Assembly: GCA_900548855.1 (NCBI GenBank)
Contig: URMF01000001.1
Span: 1 to 64,000 of the forward strand
Length of the DNA stretch: 64,000 nt
Direction of reading: 5' to 3'
Origin: an uncultured Eubacteriales bacterium
GTDB taxonomy: Bacteria > Bacillota > Clostridia > Lachnospirales > Lachnospiraceae
The notes under the pieces are model-generated. The model had not been told where the DNA came from and did not search any database. It saw nothing but the letters and a program-made list of their open reading frames with translations. A program made the position numbers and the translations under genes. The stretch's first letter is position 1. Each line of letters opens with the position of its first letter. Shown here piece after piece: positions 17,536 to 25,914 of this stretch.

Positions 17536-18924
17536 CTAATAACTCACTTTTTGTTTTCTCTTTTCTTTATATTCGCTACAGGCCCAATATGCATAAATTG
17601 CACTGTCCAGCAATGCAATTTCTATCTTATCAACCTGGGACTTATACCCAAAACCGCCATTTGACCCGATAGCCCTTTTTTCACAATTCTCAGCTGCCTG
17701 TGCCAATGACGGTTGATTCATATGTACTACCTTCTGCTGACACAACCCCTGTTCAAATGCAGAATTTGCAAGTATAATCTCTTTCACCGTTGGGAGTGTC
17801 GGTTTCTTCAATTTTTCTTTCTTCATTTCATCCGCCAAAAGCTGCTGTCCATTTGCTCCATCAACAACGACCTTCTGTACATCCGCTTTTGATAGAAAAG
17901 CAATAATCCATGTATTTCCGGCTCTGATTTCTCGGCAGTCTATCGCCTCTATAAATATCCTGTCATCCTTTGTTTTTACTGCAATTGACATAGCAACATT
18001 TCCATCTTTTCCATACTTGATGCCAACGAACAATTTTCCTTTCAGTTCCGGGAGCCTTGATACCTTTAATGATTCCCACTCTGCTTTGCTGATAGCAGAT
18101 TTCTGATTGTACTTTATCCATAAGCCCAATCTCTGAATATTAAAATCAACATGGTCCGTTGTAATTTCATCTACAATGGCACGTTCTGTTAGAATGGTAC
18201 CAAGTGACGGATTCGTTTTATACCACAATTCACGATTATATACATCGGATTCTTCCGGTACTGACCATTCAGCCCAGCCGCCATTAATGGTTGCTCCGGC
18301 AAGTGTTTTTTCCCTATATTTTAAAAAAACGGTTCCCGAGCTGACCGGGGTCGGCGGAGTTCCGCAAAAAATAGTCTGTGGATTTTTACTATCAGATACC
18401 ACATATTTTAATGCGCTCTCCTGGTCATCTGTATACTCTTGGGCTTCATCTATTACTAAAAGGTCGAATCCCTCACCCAGACCGCCTTTTGACGACCTTG
18501 TGCGAAATTCGACCCTTGCATCACTGCCTTTCATATAAATGCACTCTCTACCAGAGGCTTTAATTGACTTATATTCTATTTTTGCTTTATCAAGTAAACT
18601 GCACAGGCGTTCCCATGCTGTATGGGACGTTGTTGTCCTGTGCGCTGTATGAAGTATCTTCTCGCCGTTTTTTAGACCCCACATTTCACGCATTACCACG
18701 ATTTCATTCTTACCGTTACGCCTCGGAACTGAATAGCCGAATTTTGTGTGTACCCACAATTTCTCACTGTTTACGGCAAGAATATCATATATCATTAATT
18801 CCTGCCATTCCTGAGCGTTTCTTCCGGTCGAATTGTATATGTCTATAGCTTCTTGGCCTCTTGTTTCTTCATATGGCAAAGTAAATGATTGTGTGGGTGT
18901 CTGATTTCCTTTTTTATCTTCCAT
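17536..18924 (-). CDS. Terminase large subunit
   Basis: 462 residues. The ATPase domain has a Walker-A-like VPRRNGKNEI (P-loop RRNGKN at 68-73), a Walker B LLVIDEAQEY (155-160 plus DEAQ) and coupling motif near FCGTPPTP. The C-terminal nuclease domain starts near residue 285 (KLFVGIKYGKDGNVAMSIAVK). It cuts concatemers and pumps DNA through the portal. It lies after the portal and minor head genes and before the scaffold, instead of the usual terminase-portal order. Confidence 0.9.
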   Translation of the reverse strand: MEDKKGNQTPTQSFTLPYEETRGQEAIDIYNSTGRNAQEWQELMIYDILAVNSEKLWVHTKFGYSVPRRNGKNEIVVMREMWGLKNGEKILHTAHRTTTSHTAWERLCSLLDKAKIEYKSIKASGRECIYMKGSDARVEFRTRSSKGGLGEGFDLLVIDEAQEYTDDQESALKYVVSDSKNPQTIFCGTPPTPVSSGTVFLKYREKTLAGATINGGWAEWSVPEESDVYNRELWYKTNPSLGTILTERAIVDEITTDHVDFNIQRLGLWIKYNQKSAISKAEWESLKVSRLPELKGKLFVGIKYGKDGNVAMSIAVKTKDDRIFIEAIDCREIRAGNTWIIAFLSKADVQKVVVDGANGQQLLADEMKKEKLKKPTLPTVKEIILANSAFEQGLCQQKVVHMNQPSLAQAAENCEKRAIGSNGGFGYKSQVDKIEIALLDSAIYAYWACSEYKEKRKQKVSY

Positions 18925-18937
18925 AACGCCGCTCCTT

Positions 18938-19162
18938 CTAATCAGACGCCAAATTTTCTTCTCCTATAATCACGGATAATGCAGCTATATCACTTGGTGT
19001 AATATCATCCTGGCGGCGGCTTGCCATGTCAATATAATCTATAATTTTTATTCTTCCTTTTTCCGACTTTACATTTGTCATTACACCTAATACAAAGTCT
19101 TCATTATCGTATATATTTTTTAATCTTTCCTCTAGCTTCTCTTGAATTTCCATAAATCCCAC
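18938..19162 (-). CDS. Small phage protein between minor head and terminase genes
   Basis: 74 residues, acidic and helical, ending DDITPSDIAALSVIIGEENLASD. I do not recognise it. It is 14 bases upstream of the terminase large subunit, where small terminase subunits are often found, but it has no obvious DNA-binding helix-turn-helix. Similar short proteins occur in phage head clusters without a known job. Confidence 0.6.
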   Translation of the reverse strand: MGFMEIQEKLEERLKNIYDNEDFVLGVMTNVKSEKGRIKIIDYIDMASRRQDDITPSDIAALSVIIGEENLASD

Positions 19163-19166
19163 CCTG

Positions 19167-20162
19167 CTATTCTATTTTTTCTTTTTTGATTATTGTATAA
19201 TCATCAAATCCCTTATTAATAAAGGTATATACATAGTTTCCTATTGGTTTCATGACAATTGCATGTTTTCTGTCCTCTTCTGACATATTTGAGTTTATTT
19301 CACTCATCACATGTGCATACTCACTCTTGGACAGTGTTATCTGTTTACGGCCGGTTACCTGGCTTAACTCACGCTTATAATTCTCATATTCACGTGATGT
19401 CATATTTCCTGTCCTATAATAGCCTAACTGCTTTCTATATGCTATATTATCATCTTCGCCCTTATCCCGCCACTGTTTTGAATGGACATTTTGTACTTTT
19501 CCACTGCCCGGGTCATATTCAACCGTACATCTGCACCTCTCATGCCGGCGGTACACATCTTTTGGAACTTCCGGATATGTATATGTGCCTGAGACCTCAA
19601 GACACCATTTACAGCATCCACCTGTGACTTTACGAACAATTTTAGGTCTCAAGCCTGCTTTTCCTTGAAATTCAGAATTAATCTTTATAAAATCATCCAC
19701 AATGCTTTGTGTATAATTTATAATCGGGTCATTTAGCAGCCATGCAACATCATCATAATTATCTGCCGAAGAAATTTTTTCTACTATTTTTTCTATTCTA
19801 TCCTGATTATTTTTGGGTATAACTACCTTTATGCCAATATTGGCTGCTACATTCAACAATTTTTGAATCTGTGCAGTAACCCTTGCCACCATATTATAAT
19901 TATCCTGCATTGTAGGAGGTATAATGCGAGAGGCAATATTATAATACATTCTCTCATCCGGCAATTTATCCGAAGATATATTATTCTGATATGCTTTAGC
20001 CAGTGCACTTCCTACCGTAATAGCATACTCATTCGCTTCTTTGTAGGTTGCTGTTCCAGTTTCAACCTTCTTTAACAGTTTAGACAAGGCTTTATCACTG
20101 TTTATTATGTCATTAAAATCTGCTTTAATCTTGTTCAGCAACACCGGAGCTATGTCTTCCAT
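19167..20162 (-). CDS. Minor head protein
   Basis: 331 residues following the portal gene by 12 bases. The central VRKVTGGCCKWCLEVSGTY and RRHERCRCTVEY pattern (paired Cys and His near residues 185-220) is typical of phage minor head/MuF-type proteins. The N-terminal half is helical and would contact the portal. The C-terminal part (KQITLSKSEYAHVMSEINSNM..) is of unknown function; toxin-like tails occur in this family but none is recognisable here. Confidence 0.8.
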   Translation of the reverse strand: MEDIAPVLLNKIKADFNDIINSDKALSKLLKKVETGTATYKEANEYAITVGSALAKAYQNNISSDKLPDERMYYNIASRIIPPTMQDNYNMVARVTAQIQKLLNVAANIGIKVVIPKNNQDRIEKIVEKISSADNYDDVAWLLNDPIINYTQSIVDDFIKINSEFQGKAGLRPKIVRKVTGGCCKWCLEVSGTYTYPEVPKDVYRRHERCRCTVEYDPGSGKVQNVHSKQWRDKGEDDNIAYRKQLGYYRTGNMTSREYENYKRELSQVTGRKQITLSKSEYAHVMSEINSNMSEEDRKHAIVMKPIGNYVYTFINKGFDDYTIIKKEKIE

Positions 20163-20173
20163 TTAATCACCGC

Positions 20174-21433
20174 CTATTTTCCGCTTACTGATTCTGTATT
20201 TATCTGAATACTGCTAGGTGCAATTCCCGTGAGGTTGTGAAGATTATCTGTGTTAAAATATCCAGGTACCGCCTGGTTTATTTTAATTGCACCATCGCCT
20301 ATACTGGATAACATTGCTGCATCCGGTTCAAATATTGGTTCCCATACCGGTTTTGTTAAATATATCTGTTTCCGCTGGTAAGGATAATCATCACGAATAC
20401 ATGCAGCCAGATATCCGGCATTCAAAAAACCACTGCCAAATGTTCTCTGTGCTTTTCTTGCAGCCAGTCTTAAATTCTCATGACTTGCTTTGATTGCTTC
20501 CGCACTTGACGGATTATCCGATACAAAGCCGAGGTCATCCATCGTTAGTCCGCTTTCACCTGCAAACAAAGAGGCAAACATTCTAAGCTGGTCAACATAC
20601 GGTGTCATGCTTTGCTGTGTGAATTGTCCTACCGTTGGTAAATCCCCATCGTCATCCTTCGTAAATGTCAGCATTGCCGACATAGCCGCTTTCCATTTAT
20701 CGTCAATCTCCACATCTTCCGCTAAGCCTAAAGCATATTTTTGTGGATACGAATAAAATTCTGCTGACACCTCTGCCCTTCGGATTGTTCTTAGTGCTGA
20801 TTGTACAATATTCATTTCCGCCCTGGTGATTCGTGAGTGACCAAAAGGACGTTTCGCATCCGGTCTATAAACAATAGGTACTAAAAGAGGATATGGTACA
20901 TTGTATGTATATGTTTCTGGTTCACGGTTCTTATAAATATACTGTGTTTTTCCTGTTGTAAAATATGCTTCTATCACTGGCCTGTCATATTCATCCCGTT
21001 CCAGCACGGCATAGCCTTCTTTTAACAACCCGGTAATAGGGTCTATAATTCCTGTAGCATTATAGCCATCAATAACCTGCAGCCTTGGGTATCCGTCATT
21101 TCCTGCCGATATGTAAATGAAGCTGCATGCAGAAATCAGAGCGGAGATAATTGCTGAATCAAATAACGTATCCGGATTATTCATATTAAATATAGTATTC
21201 ATATCAAAATTATCATTTTCAAACTCCCGGAATACAATTCTGTCTCCCAGACTGTCCACGGCTTTTCCACACCATCCCAGCATAGCCTGAAGCCACCTTA
21301 ATTCGTCTGGAATCAGCTTCGATTTATCCTTTACTCTATTTTTCATTGTATAATATTTATATCGCAACTCGACTCTTGCCTGCTTGCTTATAAGTTTATT
21401 TTTCAAGTATCGAATCCCTTTATATTCTGACAT
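20174..21433 (-). CDS. Portal protein, SPP1 gp6-like
   Basis: 419 residues. Features of the portal family include LRWLQAMLGWCGKAVDSLGDRI in the first quarter, PLLVPIVYRPDAKRPFGHSRITRAE (wing/stem) mid-protein and a helical C-terminal half. Twelve copies form the channel for DNA entry and exit. Preceded by GGAAAGAGG. It is the first large gene of the late operon after the HNH gene. Confidence 0.85.
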   Translation of the reverse strand: MSEYKGIRYLKNKLISKQARVELRYKYYTMKNRVKDKSKLIPDELRWLQAMLGWCGKAVDSLGDRIVFREFENDNFDMNTIFNMNNPDTLFDSAIISALISACSFIYISAGNDGYPRLQVIDGYNATGIIDPITGLLKEGYAVLERDEYDRPVIEAYFTTGKTQYIYKNREPETYTYNVPYPLLVPIVYRPDAKRPFGHSRITRAEMNIVQSALRTIRRAEVSAEFYSYPQKYALGLAEDVEIDDKWKAAMSAMLTFTKDDDGDLPTVGQFTQQSMTPYVDQLRMFASLFAGESGLTMDDLGFVSDNPSSAEAIKASHENLRLAARKAQRTFGSGFLNAGYLAACIRDDYPYQRKQIYLTKPVWEPIFEPDAAMLSSIGDGAIKINQAVPGYFNTDNLHNLTGIAPSSIQINTESVSGK

Positions 21434-21520
21434 TTCTTACCTCTTTCCAAAAAATCGTGAGAAAATTTTCGTAGTGACGGCGTGAATGGCTGGCGACCCC
21501 CTCCCCAGGGAGGTATGCCC

Positions 21521-21883
21521 CTATCCTTTGTATTCCGTCCAATTTGTTGACTGCGGAAGTATTCTGTTGCTGGTTACTTCCGTTCCATTGCTTTCTGCTG
21601 TTCCCTGTCTTTTAATAATCTTATCTGACTTCTGTCTGTTACATGTCCAGTGGGCTAATTGCAGATTATCTATATCACTTGGATGTCCGCCCTTTGCAAT
21701 TGGAATGATGTGGTCAATGCATGGTGATAAAGGATTAGGATACTTTAACGAAAAATCTACAGGTCTTCCACATATTCCACAGACTGTGTGCGTTGCGTAA
21801 ATTCTTTTTTTGTTTTTTTCAAATGCACCACGATGTGTTCCGTTCTGGTCTGGTCTTGTTTTTCCAGCCATTTTACATTCCAC
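21521..21883 (-). CDS. HNH endonuclease
   Basis: 120 residues with CGIC (zinc knuckle), DHIIPIAKGGHPSDIDNLQL and HWTCNRQK: the HNH core with the expected Asp-His and second Cys pair. Phage HNH proteins next to packaging genes work with the terminase in cutting DNA at cos or pac sites. It begins the head operon here, but the terminase is three genes away. Confidence 0.88.
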   Translation of the reverse strand: MECKMAGKTRPDQNGTHRGAFEKNKKRIYATHTVCGICGRPVDFSLKYPNPLSPCIDHIIPIAKGGHPSDIDNLQLAHWTCNRQKSDKIIKRQGTAESNGTEVTSNRILPQSTNWTEYKG

Positions 21884-21938
21884 TCCTTCAACTAGGGAAA
21901 AGGGGAATCATACCAATTCCCCAAATACAAAAGGGCAA

Positions 21939-21968
21939 CAAAAAAGTGCAGTTATCTCTAACCACACT
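21939..21968 (-). terminator. Terminator after the late regulator gene
   Basis: AGTGTGGTTA pairs with TAACTGCACT (8 of 10 pairs, GAGA loop) and is followed on the minus strand by TTTTTT. It separates the early/middle transcript from the head operon, so the late genes need their own promoter between here and 21883. Confidence 0.7.
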
Positions 21969-21981
21969 CTTTCTAGTCTAA

Positions 21982-22449
21982 CTATAACATATTTTGAGCG
22001 GACAAACCGGACAAACTTTTATAATTTTCTAAGAAACGTTTCATCTGCTTCCGGCAAGATTCTTCTGTATATTGTTTTCCCATTTCATTCGCCACTCGAT
22101 ACCATTGTTTCCCTTCAATATATCTCTTCGTTATCATGCGCCGCATTCGACTGTCATCTAATGTATTCAGAAATTCTTCTACTTCTACAACCTTTTCCAT
22201 TAAATCATGTTCCCGCTGCCTTAAAAGTCGTATATTCTTATTCAACAAATATTTTGTTTCATCCTCTTCCGCAACAGGGAATCCATCAATATGAAATGTT
22301 TGGCAGCCACCGGACCCACCTTTTACAGCGTCCTTTACATTTCCTTCCTGGTTAATCCTCTCCAATTTTTTGTTTAAATTATTTATTCTCTTTTGGATTT
22401 CTTCTTTTTCCTGCATCAAATCTATGTACTGCAATAATAAGTGTTTCAC
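21982..22449 (-). CDS. ArpU/RinA-type late transcription regulator
   Basis: 155 residues. An N-terminal coiled coil (MQEKEEIQKRINNLNKKLERI) is followed by a sigma-70 region-4-like helix-turn-helix near the C-terminus (MRRMITKRYIEGKQWYRVANEMG..). Such proteins in Gram-positive prophages activate the packaging and structural operon. It is the last gene before a terminator and the HNH/portal operon, the expected place. Confidence 0.75.
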   Translation of the reverse strand: MKHLLLQYIDLMQEKEEIQKRINNLNKKLERINQEGNVKDAVKGGSGGCQTFHIDGFPVAEEDETKYLLNKNIRLLRQREHDLMEKVVEVEEFLNTLDDSRMRRMITKRYIEGKQWYRVANEMGKQYTEESCRKQMKRFLENYKSLSGLSAQNML

Positions 22450-22681
22450 ATTTTGCCTCCTTGTTTGCTACACATCATTTACTATTTTTCATATTTTTTT
22501 CTAAATACTAATTTTTATACATGCCTTTCGTTGAATTTTTTAACAAAATCGGATATAATAAATTATATAATTCAGTTTTTCCCTTATCAACCAGTTGTGG
22601 CTGTTTATACACGTCGCCAGCGTTACCAACAGGATCATTCTTCTTATATTATATTATTTTATATAATAAAGGAGAGATGAT

Positions 22682-22840
22682 ATGAAGTATAATAATAAAA
22701 AAAATGAGCAGCAAAATATTACCATTTCTCCTAAAGACACCGAACTTATAACTCAATTAACTTATTTAATTAAAGAACTTAAGGAATTGGTAATTGTAAT
22801 TATAATATTAGTTCTTATGTGCAACATTTTTTTTCGTTAA
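22682..22840 (+). CDS. Small membrane-anchored protein on the opposite strand
   Basis: 52 residues, encoded rightward inside the leftward early-late region. The start follows AAAGGAGAGATGAT, a strong site. The N-terminal 17 residues are polar (MKYNNKKNEQQNIT), then a helix (LITQLTYLIKELKELV) runs into a hydrophobic C-terminal segment (VIVIIILVLMCNIFF) that would span the membrane. A TATAAT-rich stretch lies upstream. I do not recognise it; a phage accessory protein, anti-holin or small toxin are possibilities. Confidence 0.55.
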   Translation: MKYNNKKNEQQNITISPKDTELITQLTYLIKELKELVIVIIILVLMCNIFFR

Positions 22841-22878
22841 AAATTCCCCAACTGGTTGATATTCCGTATATATTTTTT

Positions 22879-22947
22879 TCAAATTCTATTCCTCCTCTTT
22901 TTTGTCGCCAGCTCATCTATAAGCTTCTTATATTCTTTTTTTGTCAT
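22879..22947 (-). CDS. Possible 22-residue basic peptide
   Basis: MTKKEYKKLIDELATKKRRN.. from an ATG behind GGGAGGCGGAGC. Short Lys-rich ORFs like this are frequent in phage early regions, but there is no further support. It lies between the 23.0-kb palindromes and the opposite-strand small membrane gene. Confidence 0.3.
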   Translation of the reverse strand: MTKKEYKKLIDELATKKRRNRI

Positions 22948-22985
22948 GCTCCGCCTCCCGCTGCCTGATATCTTTTTTGCATTTT

Positions 22986-23037
22986 GAACTGGTGACAAAT
23001 TGTCACCAGTTCAACCGGTTACAATCTGTTACCGGTT
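22986..23037. repeat. Two adjacent palindromes, diverged copies of one unit
   Basis: Copy 1 (22986-23012): 13-bp arms GAACTGGTGACAA / TTGTCACCAGTTC around one base. Copy 2 (23013-23037): AACCGGTTACA / TGTTACCGGTT. Each is followed by CAA. The outer arms differ by a compensatory T:A to C:G change, so pairing has been kept. They could be operator sites or hairpins in the 3' untranslated region of the gene ending at 23081. Confidence 0.6.
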
Positions 23038-23080
23038 CAATCTCCCTTTTTCCTTGAATTTCCTTAACTCGACCGCCTGT

Positions 23081-23560
23081 TTATTGTGCGATATCGCACA
23101 GCCTCTCTATTTTCTCTGGATAGTTGCATTTATAATACTCCAGTTTGTCAGTCTTTATGATTTCTACTATCTTTTCGGCAGCTCTTTTGCTTCTCATAAT
23201 CAGCTTAAGCTGTCTACCGCCAGTTAATAAATCATTTTCATACACACCATAACCAGTAGCAACAGACTTTACTTCCCAATCCAAATAGCAGTCCTCTATC
23301 TTTAATGGTTGTATGATATCCGCCGCATTCCTAAATCCGGTACCTATGCTGTCGCCAAATGTTGCTATACCTCTCATGACATCTGCTGCAGCATTTTTTA
23401 TGTTTTTTGCCAGATTATTCAATGCTTCATTTAATTTTTTATTATCAAAGGCTTTCATTGTTTTTTTTATCTGTTTTCGTTGCTTGCGTTTATCTACACT
23501 CAACGGTGGATTTATACCATATTGCTTTTTATAATTCTTTTTCCATTGTCTGTAGTTCAT
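23081..23560 (-). CDS. Phage protein of unknown function
   Basis: 159 residues. The N-terminal 40 residues are very basic (NYRQWKKNYKKQYG.., KRKQRKQIKKTMKAF), suggesting nucleic-acid binding. The middle is an amphipathic helix, and the C-terminal half is mixed (DCYLDWEVKSVATGYGVYENDLLTGG). I do not recognise a family. The stop codon overlaps a 16-bp palindrome that recurs before the integrase gene. Confidence 0.6.
   Translation of the reverse strand: MNYRQWKKNYKKQYGINPPLSVDKRKQRKQIKKTMKAFDNKKLNEALNNLAKNIKNAAADVMRGIATFGDSIGTGFRNAADIIQPLKIEDCYLDWEVKSVATGYGVYENDLLTGGRQLKLIMRSKRAAEKIVEIIKTDKLEYYKCNYPEKIERLCDIAQ
23085..23100. repeat. 16-bp perfect palindrome, copy 1
   Basis: TGTGCGATATCGCACA, identical to 32578-32593 upstream of the integrase gene. 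Here it overlaps the last codons of the 159-residue gene. A regulator binding site shared between the early region and the integrase is the simplest reading. Confidence 0.6.
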
Positions 23561-23645
23561 ACTATCTGCATCCTTTCACTATTTTTTTCAGAGATATACC
23601 AATAAACAAATGGTGACAGCCTTATTGAAACTCAGGCTTAATATA

Positions 23646-23957
23646 CTAAACCGCTCTTTTTTTGTCCGTATCCTCAATGCTATCCTTTATATCATCATCC
23701 ATCAAATAACCTTCTAAAAATGCATAAATACGCTTTAACTGCACCGGATTAGCTTTATATAGCATTTTAATAATTGTTTCTGTTAAATCATATGTAACTG
23801 TTACCTGCGGTCTATCCTTTTTCATCCCGTCAAACGTCTTCATAACAGTAAAAACCTTTTCCAGTGTAGGAAAGTCATTTGTGTAATCTACCCACATTTT
23901 CATCCACTTTTTTAATCCACATACTCTATTTCGCTTTCCACTTACACTATCACTCAT
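23646..23957 (-). CDS. Phage early protein of unknown function
   Basis: 103 residues from the ATG at 23957 (AGGAGG 8 bases upstream); a TTG at 23960 is the alternative. The middle contains VYDLTETIIKMLYKANPVQLKRIYAFLEGYL-like text: a helical segment resembling the C-terminal part of small phage and Clostridia regulators. The stop of the upstream gene overlaps its start by one base. No firm assignment. Confidence 0.55.
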   Translation of the reverse strand: MSDSVSGKRNRVCGLKKWMKMWVDYTNDFPTLEKVFTVMKTFDGMKKDRPQVTVTYDLTETIIKMLYKANPVQLKRIYAFLEGYLMDDDIKDSIEDTDKKRAV

Positions 23958-24163
23958 CAAACCGCCTCCTTCCTGTTCTGCATTTCATTCATAGCAGCCT
24001 TATAGCCTTGTATATAGCCGAAGCTAAAGCCATTACAAACAATTTCCCAATCGCTCCGGCTTATTTGTATAATCTCATTTGCATCACCCATAGACATATC
24101 GTATCTTTCTTTTATAAGTTTCCTACTGTTTTCGATTGCCTTTTTAACATTTACTCTTGGCAT
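23957..24163 (-). CDS. Small phage protein, DUF6809-like
   Basis: 68 residues with the ending WEIVCNGFSFGYIQGYKAAMNEM. The aromatic-Gly pattern FxxGYxxGYKAAM resembles the C-terminus of the neighbouring 86-residue protein (GFIYGFSYAMKLV), suggesting two related small helical proteins in tandem. They are translationally coupled (TGATG). Function unknown. Confidence 0.5.
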   Translation of the reverse strand: MPRVNVKKAIENSRKLIKERYDMSMGDANEIIQISRSDWEIVCNGFSFGYIQGYKAAMNEMQNRKEAV

Positions 24164-24423
24164 CAGACTACCTCCTTACACTGACTTACAAGCTTCATGG
24201 CATAGCTGAAGCCATAAATAAAACCCTGCCGCTCGCTATCTGCTTCCGCATCGTTCACAGCATCTAACACATCAAGAATCATTCCTTCATCTGGTGACTG
24301 GCTCCTTGCGAGTGCATTTATTTTTTGCTCTGCTTTAGCATTCGTTTCACACTTGAAATCGAAATCAGCATAATTATCGATAAGCCTATCTAAGTTATTA
24401 TAAATTTTTTCTATCTCTTCCAT
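24163..24423 (-). CDS. Small phage protein, DUF6809-like
   Basis: 86 residues, acidic and helical, ending RQGFIYGFSYAMKLVSQC. Similar proteins are frequent in Clostridia and their phages. It has an AAAGAGG site upstream and overlaps the next gene by one base. No function is established. Confidence 0.55.
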   Translation of the reverse strand: MEEIEKIYNNLDRLIDNYADFDFKCETNAKAEQKINALARSQSPDEGMILDVLDAVNDAEADSERQGFIYGFSYAMKLVSQCKEVV

Positions 24424-24506
24424 AATTTTACCTCTTTCCTTTCTCTCCGGAATCTGATAAAATACAGATACCGAAGTAAGCCTATATTCTTTGGTTCTTG
24501 CCCTTC

Positions 24507-24534
24507 TGGTACTCCTATACCAGAGGGCATTTTA
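24507..24534 (-). other. Hairpin at the end of the helicase-loader gene
   Basis: On the minus strand GCCCTCTGGTA and TACCAGAAGGGC form a stem of about 11 pairs around GGAG-containing loop bases, overlapping the stop codon at 24532. There is no U-run, so it is more likely an mRNA processing or stability element than a terminator. Confidence 0.4.
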
Positions 24535-25083
24535 CATTTCATCATAATTTGGAGTCTCACTACTTTCAATTGCAGTAACTCTGTTTGCTTCAATCGCTAA
24601 CATGTTATTTATTCGCTGTTGTTTCTCTGATGCTATCGCTTGCTTATATGAATTTAAAGCACCTCTTCTAACAAATTCTAATTCTTTAGGTTCATACATA
24701 GCATAACTTTTAATCATATTGGGAGAACCTACCGCCCTTTGCAATGCTTCAGGTAAGTTGTTAAACTCTTCCTCTGAGCCATAATTCCCATTAGAAATTG
24801 CCTTTCTTACCAATTCCCACGCTTCATCATCTGTCATCTGGTCTGGTTCTAACAAGTCATAAATAATTTTAGTAATCTGCCCCGGTACCGGCGGAAATCC
24901 GGTTTCATCACTTGATATGTAATTCATGACTGCTTTTCTTACAAGTCCACTATCATAATTTCTAAATAGTGATGACCATAATTCAATGGACCTCTGCTTT
25001 TCAATATTTGTTAATTTCTTATAATGTGTTGGGTATGCAGTTTCCAACGTTGTAAAAACTTCTAAAAATTCTTTTGTTGTCAT
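24532..25083 (-). CDS. Replicative helicase loader/inhibitor, G39P-like
   Basis: 183 residues. The N-terminal half (LEVFTTLETAYPTHYKKL.., RKAVMNYISSDETGFPPVPGQITKII) is the pattern of phage G39P-type proteins that deliver the host or phage helicase to the origin; the C-terminal half is helical and charged. It follows the replication initiator-like gene by 12 bases, the usual order in Gram-positive phages. Confidence 0.75.
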   Translation of the reverse strand: MTTKEFLEVFTTLETAYPTHYKKLTNIEKQRSIELWSSLFRNYDSGLVRKAVMNYISSDETGFPPVPGQITKIIYDLLEPDQMTDDEAWELVRKAISNGNYGSEEEFNNLPEALQRAVGSPNMIKSYAMYEPKELEFVRRGALNSYKQAIASEKQQRINNMLAIEANRVTAIESSETPNYDEM

Positions 25084-25095
25084 TCTTTAATCTCC

Positions 25096-25914
25096 TTATA
25101 CAATTCTACTTTCAACTTCTACCGTTCCGGCACTCTCGCCCTGCATCATCTCTTGGTACATGTCATAAAAGCTCTTATTCTCTTCATAAGGCTTGTTTGC
25201 AGCTTTATTGCCAGAGCTTGTACCATTACTATATTGGTTCCGTTCCCATGTTCTAACAGCTGCTTTCCAGTCTTTCATTTTATTCTTACCTACCATCCAG
25301 CCATTAGAGGAATAATAGTCAATAAACCTCTCTGCATCTACCTTGTTATTTCTCTCCCTGCAATATGCTTGTACCTCTTCCAGGGTAGGCGGTTTAAATT
25401 GCGACCTAGTGCGTTTGGATGCGTCAGCACATATATTATTGTTATTAGTAACCTTGTTATTATTAATATTGTTATTGTTTAAACTGTTACTTTTTAGACT
25501 GTTATTATTAGTGCTAAGATTTTCGGAACTTCCACTATTGGAATTGAAGGATTCCCGAGCATTACAATTCAACGATTCCCGAGCATTACAATTTGAATAA
25601 TTCGGAGTATCGGAATTTTCGATAAATCGAATTTCATGAGTAATTGTATAACTATTACTATTTAGCAAATTACCTACCCTCGTTCTTTCTACCTTTACCA
25701 CACCAAGTGAAACAAGCGGTTTTAAATACTTAGAAAATCTCGTTTCACTCATTCCTAACTCTTTACGCATCAACTCTCGGGATGGAAAACAAGTTGAATT
25801 GCTCCCGGCAAAGCTACAAAGATAGGCATATATAGCCTTACTTTCTGGTTCTAGTTCTTTACTTCTCATAATTTCTTGAAACACTATACCATAACCTCCT
25901 TTTTTATTCTCCAC
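25096..25914 (-). CDS. Replisome organiser / DnaD-like initiator
   Basis: 272 residues from the GTG at 25914, preferred because AAGGAAGGT precedes it; a frame from 25959 would overlap the upstream gene by 56 bases. The N-terminal winged helix (ESKAIYAYLCSFAGSNSTCFPSRELMRKELGMSE) binds DNA. An Asn/Ser-rich linker (about residues 105-160) contains a tandem NCNARES repeat whose DNA is two 20-bp iterons. The C-terminal part (FIDYYSSNGWMVGKNKMKDWKAAVRTWE) is the typical loader-interacting tail. It starts phage DNA replication. Confidence 0.8.
   Translation of the reverse strand: MENKKGGYGIVFQEIMRSKELEPESKAIYAYLCSFAGSNSTCFPSRELMRKELGMSETRFSKYLKPLVSLGVVKVERTRVGNLLNSNSYTITHEIRFIENSDTPNYSNCNARESLNCNARESFNSNSGSSENLSTNNNSLKSNSLNNNNINNNKVTNNNNICADASKRTRSQFKPPTLEEVQAYCRERNNKVDAERFIDYYSSNGWMVGKNKMKDWKAAVRTWERNQYSNGTSSGNKAANKPYEENKSFYDMYQEMMQGESAGTVEVESRIV
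25550..25593. repeat. Iteron pair, candidate phage origin
   Basis: Two identical 20-bp copies of GATTCCCGAGCATTACAATT at 25550-25569 and 25574-25593, period 24 bp (eight codons), flanked by weaker matches containing TTCGGA on both sides. They lie inside the initiator gene, where many Gram-positive siphophages carry their replication origin. Confidence 0.65.

Noticed and set aside
24411..24593. 60-codon minus-strand ORF overlapping the helicase-loader gene end
   Set aside because: No ribosome binding site; its unusual text comes from a hairpin (24507-24534). A shorter 43-codon version is possible but unsupported.
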